64,000 nt of DNA, taken from contig JADKJC010000001.1 of assembly GCA_016722465.1 (NCBI GenBank), positions 1,742,007 through 1,806,006 on the forward strand. The letters are read 5' to 3'. How positions within the stretch are numbered: the first letter of the stretch is position 1; each line of letters begins with the position of its first letter. The position numbers and the translations under genes were made by a program. The notes under the pieces were generated by a model, which ran no database searches, was not told where the DNA came from, and saw only the letters and a program-made list of their open reading frames with translations. The DNA is from Chitinophagaceae bacterium. Lineage in GTDB: Bacteria; Bacteroidota; Bacteroidia; Chitinophagales; Chitinophagaceae. This document shows, in pieces, positions 34,751-43,993 of the stretch.

Positions 34751-36199
34751 ATGCGTATTTATAAAAAAATATATCAATGCTGTTTATTATTGTTGATGGC
34801 TGCAACAGCTTCGGCGCAGAATATTGATGTATCCTCAGCCATCGCCAACCGCTTTCTGGCCGGCAAAGATTCAACAGAAAAAATCATCATCCACTCCATT
34901 AATATCTCTGGCAATAATAAAACAAAAGAGTTTATCATCAGGAGAGAGATGCAGCTAAAACATGGTGATACAATTCTGGCGGGAAGGCTGAATGATGAAT
35001 TGCAGAAGCTGCAGCAGCAGGTATACAACACCAATCTTTTTTTAGAAGTTAAGGTTGATATTGCCCCAGTTGAATCAAACAATATCGATATTAACATTGC
35101 TTTAAAAGAACGCTGGTATATTTTCCCGATTCCTAAATTTCAGCTGATAGACAGAAATATCAATGAATGGTTACAAAAATATCATGGTGATCTTGACAGG
35201 GTTGTATATGGGGTAAAGTTCACCCACTATAATCTTACCGGCCACCGTGACTTAATGAGACTTACATTGCTAAATGGCTTTACCCGGAATATATCGTTTA
35301 CCTACTTTAAACCCGTGAGTGAAAAATCATTGAACAACGGTTTTTCTATTACCGGCGGCATTGTACAAAACAGGGAGTTCATTTATAAAATTGATACGGG
35401 CAACAAGCCTGTACTTTTTAACAATGGCGATTTTTCCCGTAAAGTTTTTTTTGCAGGCATTGGTTACAACTACCGCAAAAACATCATGGGTACACATTAT
35501 TTTAATATCACTTTTAACCATGTGTCGGTTACCGATTCATTGATTGATCCCAAATACAATCCTAATTATTTTAAAGATGCAGTCACTCATAAAAATTATG
35601 TTGACTTCAGCTATACCTACCAGTACATCAATGCCAACAATGCATTGTATCCGTTGAAAGGTACCATTGCTTCTGTAAAATTGCTGAAGAGAGGTTTTGG
35701 TTTGAGCGGTGGCATCAATTCATTTTCGGCAGAAGCCACTTATAATAATTACTGGGCGCTAAAGAACAACTGGTTCGCCAGTGTGCAGTTGTCGGGTAAA
35801 ACAACGCTGCCTTTCAACCAATCTTACATCAATCAAAGGGCGTTGGGCTACGCCGATGTGAACCTGCGTGGGCTGGAGTTGTACGTAGTGGATGGTGTGG
35901 CTTATGGTTTAATGAGAAATACACTGAAAAAGAAATTGTTTACCATCAATATCAAAACGCCCTTCAAATCGGATAAGTACCACATTATACCGTTTACTTT
36001 TTTTGCCAAAACATATGCAGACCTGGGAGTGGTTTACAGCAAGCCTTCATATCAAACCACACTGAATAACAAACTTCTTTACACCGGAGGGTTTGGTATT
36101 GATATACTTTCTATTTATGATGTAAACCTAAGGGTGGAGTATAGTTTTAACCAGTTAGGTAAAAACGGGTTATTTTTACAGGCGCAGAGTGGATTATAA
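34751..36199 (+). CDS. POTRA plus beta-barrel outer-membrane protein (BamA/TamA-like)
   Basis: 482 residues. The signal peptide ends at SAQ (about residue 23). A POTRA domain follows (IIHSINISGNNKTKEFIIRREMQLKHGDTI...LFLEVKVDIAPVESNNIDINIALKERWYI, about 45-125). The rest is a barrel with aromatic strands. It has a single clear POTRA and is about half the size of the BamA in the same window (43994-46729). It is likely a smaller Omp85 family member in the outer membrane; what it moves or inserts is unknown. Confidence 0.75.
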   Translation: MRIYKKIYQCCLLLLMAATASAQNIDVSSAIANRFLAGKDSTEKIIIHSINISGNNKTKEFIIRREMQLKHGDTILAGRLNDELQKLQQQVYNTNLFLEVKVDIAPVESNNIDINIALKERWYIFPIPKFQLIDRNINEWLQKYHGDLDRVVYGVKFTHYNLTGHRDLMRLTLLNGFTRNISFTYFKPVSEKSLNNGFSITGGIVQNREFIYKIDTGNKPVLFNNGDFSRKVFFAGIGYNYRKNIMGTHYFNITFNHVSVTDSLIDPKYNPNYFKDAVTHKNYVDFSYTYQYINANNALYPLKGTIASVKLLKRGFGLSGGINSFSAEATYNNYWALKNNWFASVQLSGKTTLPFNQSYINQRALGYADVNLRGLELYVVDGVAYGLMRNTLKKKLFTINIKTPFKSDKYHIIPFTFFAKTYADLGVVYSKPSYQTTLNNKLLYTGGFGIDILSIYDVNLRVEYSFNQLGKNGLFLQAQSGL

Positions 36200-36263
36200 T
36201 TTTACATTGCGCTTAGGGAATTAATTTTATTCCTGTCTTTTAAATGAAGTCTAAAACCAAACA

Positions 36264-37139
36264 ATGAAAATCGCCATCTACAGCAGGGGAATAGAAAACG
36301 AGCAGAATAAGGACATGGATTCTTTTTTAGAAGAATTGTATGCACACAATGTAGAACCTGTTTTCTTTCAGGATTTTTTTAATAAGTTTTATTCTGCAGT
36401 AACCATCAAGGGTAAATACAGCACTTTCAATTCTGCAAAAGATCTTGATGACAGTATTGATTGTATCATCAGCTTAGGTGGTGACGGTACACTGCTGGAT
36501 ACAGTAACATTGGTGCAGGACAAAGGTATCCCTGTGCTGGGCATTAACTACGGAAGGCTGGGATTCCTGGCAAATATTGGCAAAGAAGATTTGAAGCCGG
36601 CCATCAGTGCACTAGCAGAAAGGACTTATGTAACAGAAAAGCGCACCCTCATTCATTTGGATGCAAACATCCCGGTATTTGATGTGCCTTATGCACTCAA
36701 TGAGTTTACCTTGCAGAAAAAAGATTCCTCCTCCATGATTAAAATTCACACTTACCTGAATGGTGAATTTTTAAATACTTATTGGGCAGATGGCCTCATC
36801 GTAGCCACACCCACCGGCAGCACAGGTTATTCACTCAGTTGTAATGGCCCCATTGTTTTTCCTGATAGCGGCAGCTTTGTGATAACGCCGGTAGCGCCGC
36901 ATAACCTTAACATCCGCCCCATTGTAGTGCCTGACAATAATATCATTTCATTTGAAGTGGAAGGCCGCACCGATTCCTTTATCTGCACACTCGACAGCCG
37001 CCGGATGGTAGTACCCAAAGAGGTTCAGCTGGCTATACGAAAAGAAAAATTCGAGATCAATCTCATCCGCCTTAATGAAAACAATTTTCTGCAAACATTG
37101 CGGAATAAATTGTCGTCGGGGTTGGATAAAAGGAATTGA
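36264..37139 (+). CDS. nadK: NAD kinase
   Basis: 291 residues. The GGDG signature occurs in SLGGDGTLLDTVTL (about residue 75), followed by GINYGRLGFLANI, NEFTLQ, the substrate site TPTGSTGYSLSCNGPIV and FVITPVAPHNLNIRPIVVPD. It phosphorylates NAD to NADP in the cytosol. In many Bacteroidota nadK lies beside a DUF6089 gene and uppS; here a GH109 gene and a large T9SS cargo gene are inserted into that order. Confidence 0.95.
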   Translation: MKIAIYSRGIENEQNKDMDSFLEELYAHNVEPVFFQDFFNKFYSAVTIKGKYSTFNSAKDLDDSIDCIISLGGDGTLLDTVTLVQDKGIPVLGINYGRLGFLANIGKEDLKPAISALAERTYVTEKRTLIHLDANIPVFDVPYALNEFTLQKKDSSSMIKIHTYLNGEFLNTYWADGLIVATPTGSTGYSLSCNGPIVFPDSGSFVITPVAPHNLNIRPIVVPDNNIISFEVEGRTDSFICTLDSRRMVVPKEVQLAIRKEKFEINLIRLNENNFLQTLRNKLSSGLDKRN

Positions 37140-37358
37140 TTTTACTGACGTTGTTTTAATCTTCAATCCTTTTGTGTTCTAAACTGATACTACATATCCA
37201 TTGTATATGTGCAATATGCTGTGCTTAGAAATAGTAGCAATGGTTTTTGATCTTAAAGTAAGCCAATAAAAATCAATCTTGTTCCGCTTCATACAATCCC
37301 ACAAATAACCTAATTTACAAATCCAATTCACATTCCTTCATTTTCAAAATACCTCAAT

Positions 37359-38702
37359 ATGTTACGCAGGGATTTTATTAAAAACTCGGCTTTCACCAGT
37401 GCCGGCTTTGCTATTTTACCTTCAGGAACTCTATATGCGGATAATAGAAAAGTAAAGATCGGTGTTATCGGCACAGGGCTACGTGGGCAAGACCATGTAG
37501 AGTTAATGCTTAAAAGAGACGATGTAGAAATAGTAGCCATCTGTGATGTGGATGAAGGTATGTTAACCATGGCGAAGAAATTATTTTCAGATGCTAAAAA
37601 ACCCCTGCCTAAAATTTTCACCGGCAGCAATTACGCTTATGAAGACCTGGTAAAAATGCCCGGGATTGAAGCCATCATCATTGCCACTCCATGGGAATGG
37701 CATACTCCTATGTGCATTGCAGGGCTGGAAGCCGGTAAATATGTCGGTACCGAAGTGGTGCTGGGGATTACAATGGAAGATCACTGGAATGTGGTAAATA
37801 CCTGTGAGCATTACAAGGGACATTTGATGATGCTGGAAAATGTTTGTTACCGCCGTGATGTAATTGCGGTGCTCAATATGGTAAGGCAGGGCATATTTGG
37901 AGAGCTTATTCATTTGCAGGGTGGTTACCAGCATGATCTCCGGGGCGTAAAATTCAATGATGGCAAAACACCTTACAGCAGTGGTGTGGAGTTTGGTGAT
38001 AAAGGGTATTCAGAAGCAAAATGGAGAACCAACCACAGCGTAAAAAGAAATGGCGAACTCTATCCTACTCATGGCATTGGGCCGGTTGCCAATTATATAA
38101 ATATCAACAGGGGTAACAGGTTTTTAAACCTTTGTTATTTCGCTACAAAATCAAAAGGCCTGCATGAGTACATTGTAAAAAAAGGAGGAGCCGATCATCC
38201 CAATGCAAAAGTGGAATTCAGGTTAGGTGATATGGTTACTACGTCCATTAGTACAGCCAATGGAGAAACCATTTTGCTGCAGCATGATACCAGTTTACCC
38301 CGCCCATATTCGCTTGGCTTCAGGGTGCAGGGAACAAAAGGTTTGTGGATGGATGTAAACGATTCACTTTATATAGAAGATGTAAGTAAACCACACCAGT
38401 GGGAGAACGCCAAAGCCTAGTTAGACCGGTATGACCATCCTCTATGGAAACGATATGGCAATAATGCCAATGGTGCCGGCCATGGTGGGATGGATTTTTT
38501 TGTGATCAATGCTTTTATTGAATCTGTAAAACGAAAAACGCCAACACCCATGGATGTGTATGATGCGGCAGCCTGGAGTGCCATTACGCCGTTGAGTGAA
38601 CAGAGTATCCAGTTGGGCAATCAAACGGTAGAATTTCCTGATTTTACCAGTGGCAAATGGATGTACCGCAAACCGGTATTCGCTTTAGATGATGACTATT
38701 GA
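37359..38702 (+). pseudogene. Glycoside hydrolase family 109 / Gfo-Idh-MocA oxidoreductase with in-frame amber stop
   Basis: The upstream frame gives 353 residues ending at TAG 38418-38420; the same frame then continues (LDRYDHPLWKRYGNN, GAGHGGMDFFVINAFIESV) to the TGA at 38702, about 447 codons in all. The N-terminus RRDFIKNSAFTSAGFAILPSG resembles a twin-arginine leader, then a NAD-binding KIGVIGTGLRGQDHVELML and the GH109 region. GH109 enzymes use NAD to cleave alpha-N-acetylgalactosamine. The stop replaces a codon just before the conserved DHPLW segment. Without it the protein would be intact; the first 353 codons lack the last part of the domain. Either a real nonsense change or a base error. 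Confidence 0.8.
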
Positions 38703-38783
38703 TTTATAATTTAACAGGGGCTGTTCAAATTTACAGTATCCTGCATTGGCGCTTTTTAACAAACAATTCCTTACTTTGCAATT

Positions 38784-39638
38784 ATGAAAAAAATTCTTTT
38801 ATCTGCTTTTTTCATGTCTGCCATAAGTGGTGGTGTCTTTGCACAGAGCCGTTTCAATCCAGAAGAGTTACAGGGTGAGTTTGGAGTAACGGTAGGTGCT
38901 GCTCACTATTTTGGCGATCTGAATACCAGGGCAGCCCTTAACCGACCAAAACTTGCCATTGGCGCATTTTACAGAAAACAATTCAATAATTACCTGGCCG
39001 TGCGCCTTGCTATACACTATGCCCAATTGGGGTATAGTGATGTGTACAGCAAAAACGCCTACCAAAAAGCCAGGAATCTCAGCTTTAATACCGAAATATT
39101 TGAAGTAGCCGTAAGCGGCGATTTCAATTTTTTCAGGTACGAGCCCGGCAATCCTGACTATAGTTTTACACCTTATGTTACACTGGGGTTGGGGGTGTTT
39201 AGTTATAACCCTTATGCATATTTAAATGGAAAGAAAGTATTTCTCCGTCCTTTGGGTACCGAAGGACAGAATATTGCCTATAAAGATCCCAATACTGGTA
39301 AAGTAAGAAAGCCTTATGGCAGTATGGCCATGTGTGTGCCCATCGGGCTTGGCATTAAATACAATGTGAATGACAAATTCAATTTTTCATTCCAGATAGC
39401 ACATCGGTTAACCTTTACAGATTACCTTGATGATATAAGTACTACTTATATTGGGGCTAACAGGTTTGTTGATGGATCTACAGCACAAATACTGCAGGAC
39501 CGGAGCTTTGAAAAGGGAACACCCATAGGAATTGAGGGCAGGCAGCGTGGTTTTAGTAAACAAAAGGACCAGTACATTATAGCAGAAATAGGGGTTACCT
39601 TCAACATCACCTCTTACAAATGCCCTTCTAATTTTTGA
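38784..39638 (+). CDS. DUF6089 outer-membrane beta-barrel protein
   Basis: 284 residues. Signal peptide ending FAQ (about 21), then FGVTVGAAHYFGDLNT, FYRKQFNNYLAVRLAIHYAQLGYSD and alternating strand patterns to the end (SFQIAHRLTFTDYLDDISTTY). The family is outer membrane, function unknown, and usually lies upstream of uppS and bamA in Bacteroidota. A terminator follows. Confidence 0.8.
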   Translation: MKKILLSAFFMSAISGGVFAQSRFNPEELQGEFGVTVGAAHYFGDLNTRAALNRPKLAIGAFYRKQFNNYLAVRLAIHYAQLGYSDVYSKNAYQKARNLSFNTEIFEVAVSGDFNFFRYEPGNPDYSFTPYVTLGLGVFSYNPYAYLNGKKVFLRPLGTEGQNIAYKDPNTGKVRKPYGSMAMCVPIGLGIKYNVNDKFNFSFQIAHRLTFTDYLDDISTTYIGANRFVDGSTAQILQDRSFEKGTPIGIEGRQRGFSKQKDQYIIAEIGVTFNITSYKCPSNF

Positions 39639-39661
39639 TAGTGTATTCTTGAAATATTTTT

Positions 39662-39690
39662 TGCCGGGTTCAATATCCGGCATTTTTTTA
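39662..39690 (+). terminator. Terminator after DUF6089 gene
   Basis: TGCCGG (39662-39667) and CCGGCA (39677-39682) with TTTTTTT following. Confidence 0.7.
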
Positions 39691-39820
39691 CCCAATATCT
39701 CCAAAAATTCCTTTATCTTCGAAATTCATTCGACCGTACCATCTGATATCTGTACCAAATTCCATTCTTATTTCCTTTTTCTGTGCAGAACCATAGTTAG
39801 TTCACTACCAAACTTATACT

Positions 39821-42800
39821 ATGGCTCTCATCCGTTACCTGCTTACAGCAGCGGTTTGGCTATTTGCTTATGTAAACATACAGGCGCAAACAGTTTATTA
39901 TCCTGCCGGGGCATCCCAGTTATTGAAGTCAACGGCAGCTGATATGGCCATGTTATTGCAGCGATCAATAGCAGGGAGTCATTTTATTGCTCAGCCATAT
40001 AATTCAGTACCAGCCACAGGAATCATATTAATTTATGATGAGGCTATTGCTGCCAACCAAACCTGTAAAGTAAAAGGCAATGGAAATAATAGCCTCACTT
40101 TTTCTGCTTCGCAGGATAACGGGTTGAACTATGGCATCTACGAATACCTGCATCAATTAGGATTTCGGTTTTATCAACCCGGTGCTGCCTGGGAAATCAT
40201 TCCTCCCCTCGGCTCCCCCTATATATCAACAGATACTGTATACTCCTGTAAATTCAACTATAAAACCTGGTTTATCAGCGGCGGCTGCAGTACCTGGGCC
40301 ATGGATAATAACAGTAGTTATTATTGGGATACTTATTATGGAGAGAATGGGCACCAGTGGGCATTGTATCAACGCAGGAATAACATGGTGGGGGGTATCC
40401 GTTTTGCAGGCCACCGGGATGATATCATGACAACAGCGTACAAGGCCAACCTGCAAAACAACCCCTGCTATGTAGCGCCTTACAATGGTTCAAGAGCAGC
40501 TACCGGACAGTCAGTAGCAGATGTAAACAATATTGCAGCCATGCAATTGTGGAGTACTTCCATAGAGAAACAATACACACAATTCAGGAATACCATTTTT
40601 GGCAATGCTGATATTTATAAAAACTATTACCGGAATTTTAATTATGCTTATGGAAGTATTGGCATAGAAGTGCCGGATGGCGCACACTGGGCCAATTCAA
40701 CAGAATATAGTTGCGGCAACGCAAAATTTATTAAGGAAAGCGACCAGCACTTTACACTGGCCAATTTTACCGCTGCAGCGATCAATGCGGTTTACCCGGA
40801 CAAACGGTTCCAGCTATATGCTTATGACAGCCATGCAGATCTGCCTTCATCCAACATAACCATCAATGCAAACATTGATGTGCAGGTGGTACCCACTGCA
40901 TTCCAGAATGAAACCAGTTCAAAAGGTTTGCTGAACAGGTGGTATGGCCGAACCCACAATATTTCTGAATATCATTATTTAAACCTGGCGCAATGGAGTG
41001 GAGAAACGCCCTCTTTTTATTTGGATGACCTGAAAACCACTGTTGCAAGATTAAAAGAAAAACAAAGCCAGGGCATTGTGTGGGAGGCAGCGCCTTCAAA
41101 ATTTGCAAGCCTTCCTTTTTTATTGGCGGCTAATTCATCGCTAAAGAATAATATTGCGTTAGATGACGAACTCCATGCGTTTTGCAATAACCTTTTTGAT
41201 AATGCGGCCGGCACCATCTATCAATTGCTGCAGCACTGGAGTAATGATAAAACAGTAACGGTATCCAACGGCATACAGGACAACAAATACAAACTGCCAT
41301 TTTATTTTCAGTTGGTAAACCAGGCCGCAACAGAAACACAAAATGCATCGCCGGTAGTAAAAGAGCGTGTCCGTGAATTAAAAGCATACCTGCATTATAT
41401 GCAGCTGTATTATGACTGGATATTTGACCAGCGCCCGGTTGATCACAAAAAAGAAAAAGCTGCTGCATTGTGTTTGTACCTGGCTAAAATAAACCGGCTG
41501 CAAGTTGTAAACAGCTATTTTCTTATCAATGACATTGTAAACAGGTACCAAACAACGGATAATGTTTATAGCCGGTACAACATTACCAATGGAACGGCTT
41601 ATCAAAATGGCACATTGCCATTAATTAATGCGGAGGAAATTGAAAATGATTTTACTGCTGATCTTGCAATGCAAAACAGTTTCACCGGTCAGTTTTTTTA
41701 TAAAAATGCCAATGAAATAAAAGCACAATTTGAAAACAGTAATCTGTTGCCGTTAGAAAAAATAAACGTTCAGGTGGGTTATACAAACGGTAAGGATTAT
41801 TCTGCCAGGAGTGAATTTTATTTTATAGCAGACAAGGCAGGAAGTGTCACCATTAAATACAACCCCAGGTTTGATATGCCGGGTAAAGGGTATATCAATT
41901 TTACCGTGGAAGCCGTTGATCAAACATTGGGGATCCTCAAGGATTTTTCTATTGATAACAACAGTAGCCAGGGTGTTTTGTATGTTGCGCTGCCGGAAGC
42001 AGGAACTTATAAACTGTCCATCGTATCAAAATATAAATCAGCCGCTGCAATCACCATCACTACCAATGGCAATTACTTTTATAAGAACGGGCCTTTTCTT
42101 GGTAACACTGTAGAGAATTATCGTGGTGACCTGTTGAGCCTTCCCGGGTATTTTTATGTGCCACCGGGTATCGACAAAGTTTATTTCAGCCTCAATAACT
42201 CTAACCCCGGCGGTGCCGGCTTTGCTACTGCAGCTGAAGTGGGCAAAGCTTTTGTATTTAAAGATAATGGCAACAATACGGTTGAACCGGCACTGGTAAA
42301 TACGTCAGACTCTGCATTGTTTTACCTGAAGGTGCCATCGGGCAGTCATGGTGCTTTCTGGCAATCATTTAAAATGGAACAATACCGGTTGTGCTTTGCC
42401 AATACCAGCAACATACAATGGTATGCAAGAAGAAAATCCTGCACAGCAGCTGATTTTACAGCGGTAATAAAGCCGGGCAGTGAAACATGCATCACACAAT
42501 TAAAAACAACAGCCGCAGCCAATAACCTGCAGTGGCAGGTGTACGATGCCCAGCAATGGCACAACTATAATAATGTTCAGGAGATTAACCTGCCGGAAAA
42601 TATTTCACCCAATGCCATTGTTACTTTAAAAACTGGAGAATATTGCATGATAACCAAACGCATTGGAGATGATCCTGTCTACATCCGTCAAAAGACAGCT
42701 TGTGCCACAGGAGCTACTACTGTAGATGCTTCTACTAAAGTGTTGCTTTATCCCAACCCCGGAACAGGCCTGTTCAAATGCACACAAAACGGCGAGCCGG

Positions 42801-42961
42801 TAATTGCAGAAGAGATCAACGTTCACAATGTGACGGGGATAAGGATGGCAAACTTCACCAATACACAGCAATTTAATATTGCCGCTTTGCCTCCCGGAGT
42901 ATATTTCTATACATTGCTCATCAATAAGAGCGTTTATAAAGGAAAGCTGGTGAAGATATAA
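39821..42961 (+). CDS. Large secreted protein (DUF4838-like) with T9SS C-terminal tail
   Basis: 1046 residues. A signal peptide ends at QAQ (about 23). The N-terminal region (AADMAMLLQRSIAGSHFIAQ, then NGLNYGIYEYLHQLGFRFYQPGAAWEIIP at about 98-130) matches the carbohydrate-linked domain before DUF4838 proteins. The middle (about 140-560) probably holds a TIM-barrel-like domain. The last about 80 residues (YPNPGTGLFKCTQ...ALPPGVYFYTLLINKSVYKGKLVKI) are the type IX secretion sorting tail. Probably a surface or secreted enzyme acting on a polysaccharide; no catalytic residue can be assigned. It is inserted between the DUF6089 gene and uppS. Confidence 0.75.
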   Translation: MALIRYLLTAAVWLFAYVNIQAQTVYYPAGASQLLKSTAADMAMLLQRSIAGSHFIAQPYNSVPATGIILIYDEAIAANQTCKVKGNGNNSLTFSASQDNGLNYGIYEYLHQLGFRFYQPGAAWEIIPPLGSPYISTDTVYSCKFNYKTWFISGGCSTWAMDNNSSYYWDTYYGENGHQWALYQRRNNMVGGIRFAGHRDDIMTTAYKANLQNNPCYVAPYNGSRAATGQSVADVNNIAAMQLWSTSIEKQYTQFRNTIFGNADIYKNYYRNFNYAYGSIGIEVPDGAHWANSTEYSCGNAKFIKESDQHFTLANFTAAAINAVYPDKRFQLYAYDSHADLPSSNITINANIDVQVVPTAFQNETSSKGLLNRWYGRTHNISEYHYLNLAQWSGETPSFYLDDLKTTVARLKEKQSQGIVWEAAPSKFASLPFLLAANSSLKNNIALDDELHAFCNNLFDNAAGTIYQLLQHWSNDKTVTVSNGIQDNKYKLPFYFQLVNQAATETQNASPVVKERVRELKAYLHYMQLYYDWIFDQRPVDHKKEKAAALCLYLAKINRLQVVNSYFLINDIVNRYQTTDNVYSRYNITNGTAYQNGTLPLINAEEIENDFTADLAMQNSFTGQFFYKNANEIKAQFENSNLLPLEKINVQVGYTNGKDYSARSEFYFIADKAGSVTIKYNPRFDMPGKGYINFTVEAVDQTLGILKDFSIDNNSSQGVLYVALPEAGTYKLSIVSKYKSAAAITITTNGNYFYKNGPFLGNTVENYRGDLLSLPGYFYVPPGIDKVYFSLNNSNPGGAGFATAAEVGKAFVFKDNGNNTVEPALVNTSDSALFYLKVPSGSHGAFWQSFKMEQYRLCFANTSNIQWYARRKSCTAADFTAVIKPGSETCITQLKTTAAANNLQWQVYDAQQWHNYNNVQEINLPENISPNAIVTLKTGEYCMITKRIGDDPVYIRQKTACATGATTVDASTKVLLYPNPGTGLFKCTQNGEPVIAEEINVHNVTGIRMANFTNTQQFNIAALPPGVYFYTLLINKSVYKGKLVKI

Positions 42962-43073
42962 TGGCTTTGCAGTTTAAATATCTGCTGTGCAGCTAGCCTG
43001 GCAATATCGCCGGTGGCAATATGTTTTTGCTGCATTCATTTGCGCTCAAACACTCATTCCAACTAAATTTCGT

Positions 43074-43081
43074 TACTTTTG
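43074..43081 (+). promoter_or_regulatory. Candidate -7 box (TACTTTTG) before uppS
   Basis: TAnnTTTG match, 34 bp before the ATG of uppS; could start the uppS-bamA-skp unit. Confidence 0.45.
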
Positions 43082-43115
43082 CGGCCTTAATTAACCGTTC
43101 GCTTATCAGTTTGAT

Positions 43116-43880
43116 ATGAGTTTAAAGGATAAGATCGATTTGAAGGGACTGCCCCGGCACATTGCTATCATAATGGATGGCAATGGAAGATGGGCGCAGG
43201 AAAAAGGGGAAGACCGTCTTTTTGGCCACCTGCATGGTGTGGAAAGTGTCCGCAACATTGTAGAAGGCTGTGCAGAATTAGGTATCGAATACCTCACGTT
43301 ATATGCCTTTAGTACTGAAAACTGGGATAGGCCAGCCAACGAGGTAAGTGGTTTAATGGAAATACTCGTTGATACTATCCGCAAGGAAGTGCCCACGCTG
43401 AATAAGAATAATATCAAGTTGCATGTAATTGGTGACCTGGATATGTTGCCGGATACTGCCAGGCAGGCCCTGGAAGAAGCATTGCTTGAAACTGGTAACA
43501 ATACCGGTTTAAATTTGGTTATGGCACTCAGTTACAGCAGCCGCTGGGAATTGGTGAATGCAGTAAAAAATATTGCTGCTGATGTAAAGAAAGGACTGCT
43601 GCAACCGGAAGGCATTAACCAGGAAACCCTGCAGCATTATCTTACTACCAGTGAGTTTCCAGACCCGGAGCTGATGATACGTACCAGTGGAGAATATCGT
43701 ATCAGCAATTTTTTATTGTACCAACTGGCTTATGCTGAATTATATTTTACAAATACCAGGTGGCCTGATTTCAGGAAAGATAATTTATATGAAGCCATTT
43801 TGGATTTTCAACAAAGAGAAAGGAGGTTTGGCAAAACCGGAGAACAGGTAAGCAAAGAGGAAAAGCTGGCAAAACCCTAA
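43116..43880 (+). CDS. uppS: Isoprenyl transferase (undecaprenyl diphosphate synthase)
   Basis: 254 residues. HIAIIMDGNGRWAQEKG (Asp and the FPP site), HLHGVESVRNIVEGCAELGIEYLTLYAFSTENWDRP, and ELMIRTSGEYRISNFLLYQLAYAELYFT (R-x-SGE..RISNF) are diagnostic. It adds isoprene units to make the lipid carrier for peptidoglycan and O-antigen. Followed by bamA. Confidence 0.95.
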   Translation: MSLKDKIDLKGLPRHIAIIMDGNGRWAQEKGEDRLFGHLHGVESVRNIVEGCAELGIEYLTLYAFSTENWDRPANEVSGLMEILVDTIRKEVPTLNKNNIKLHVIGDLDMLPDTARQALEEALLETGNNTGLNLVMALSYSSRWELVNAVKNIAADVKKGLLQPEGINQETLQHYLTTSEFPDPELMIRTSGEYRISNFLLYQLAYAELYFTNTRWPDFRKDNLYEAILDFQQRERRFGKTGEQVSKEEKLAKP

Positions 43881-43993
43881 CAGGAATATCAGTAATAAAG
43901 AAAAATAACAGCGGTCGTATAAAGGCAGCAATAGATGGTTTAACAAATAGTTTTAATAATAGCAAGTATATTGCCGACCGTAAAAAATATTTG

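Noticed and set aside
38418..38420. TAG in the GH109 gene read as pyrrolysine
   Set aside because: No pyl genes or matching tRNA in the window and a single TAG in one gene; a nonsense change or error is more likely.
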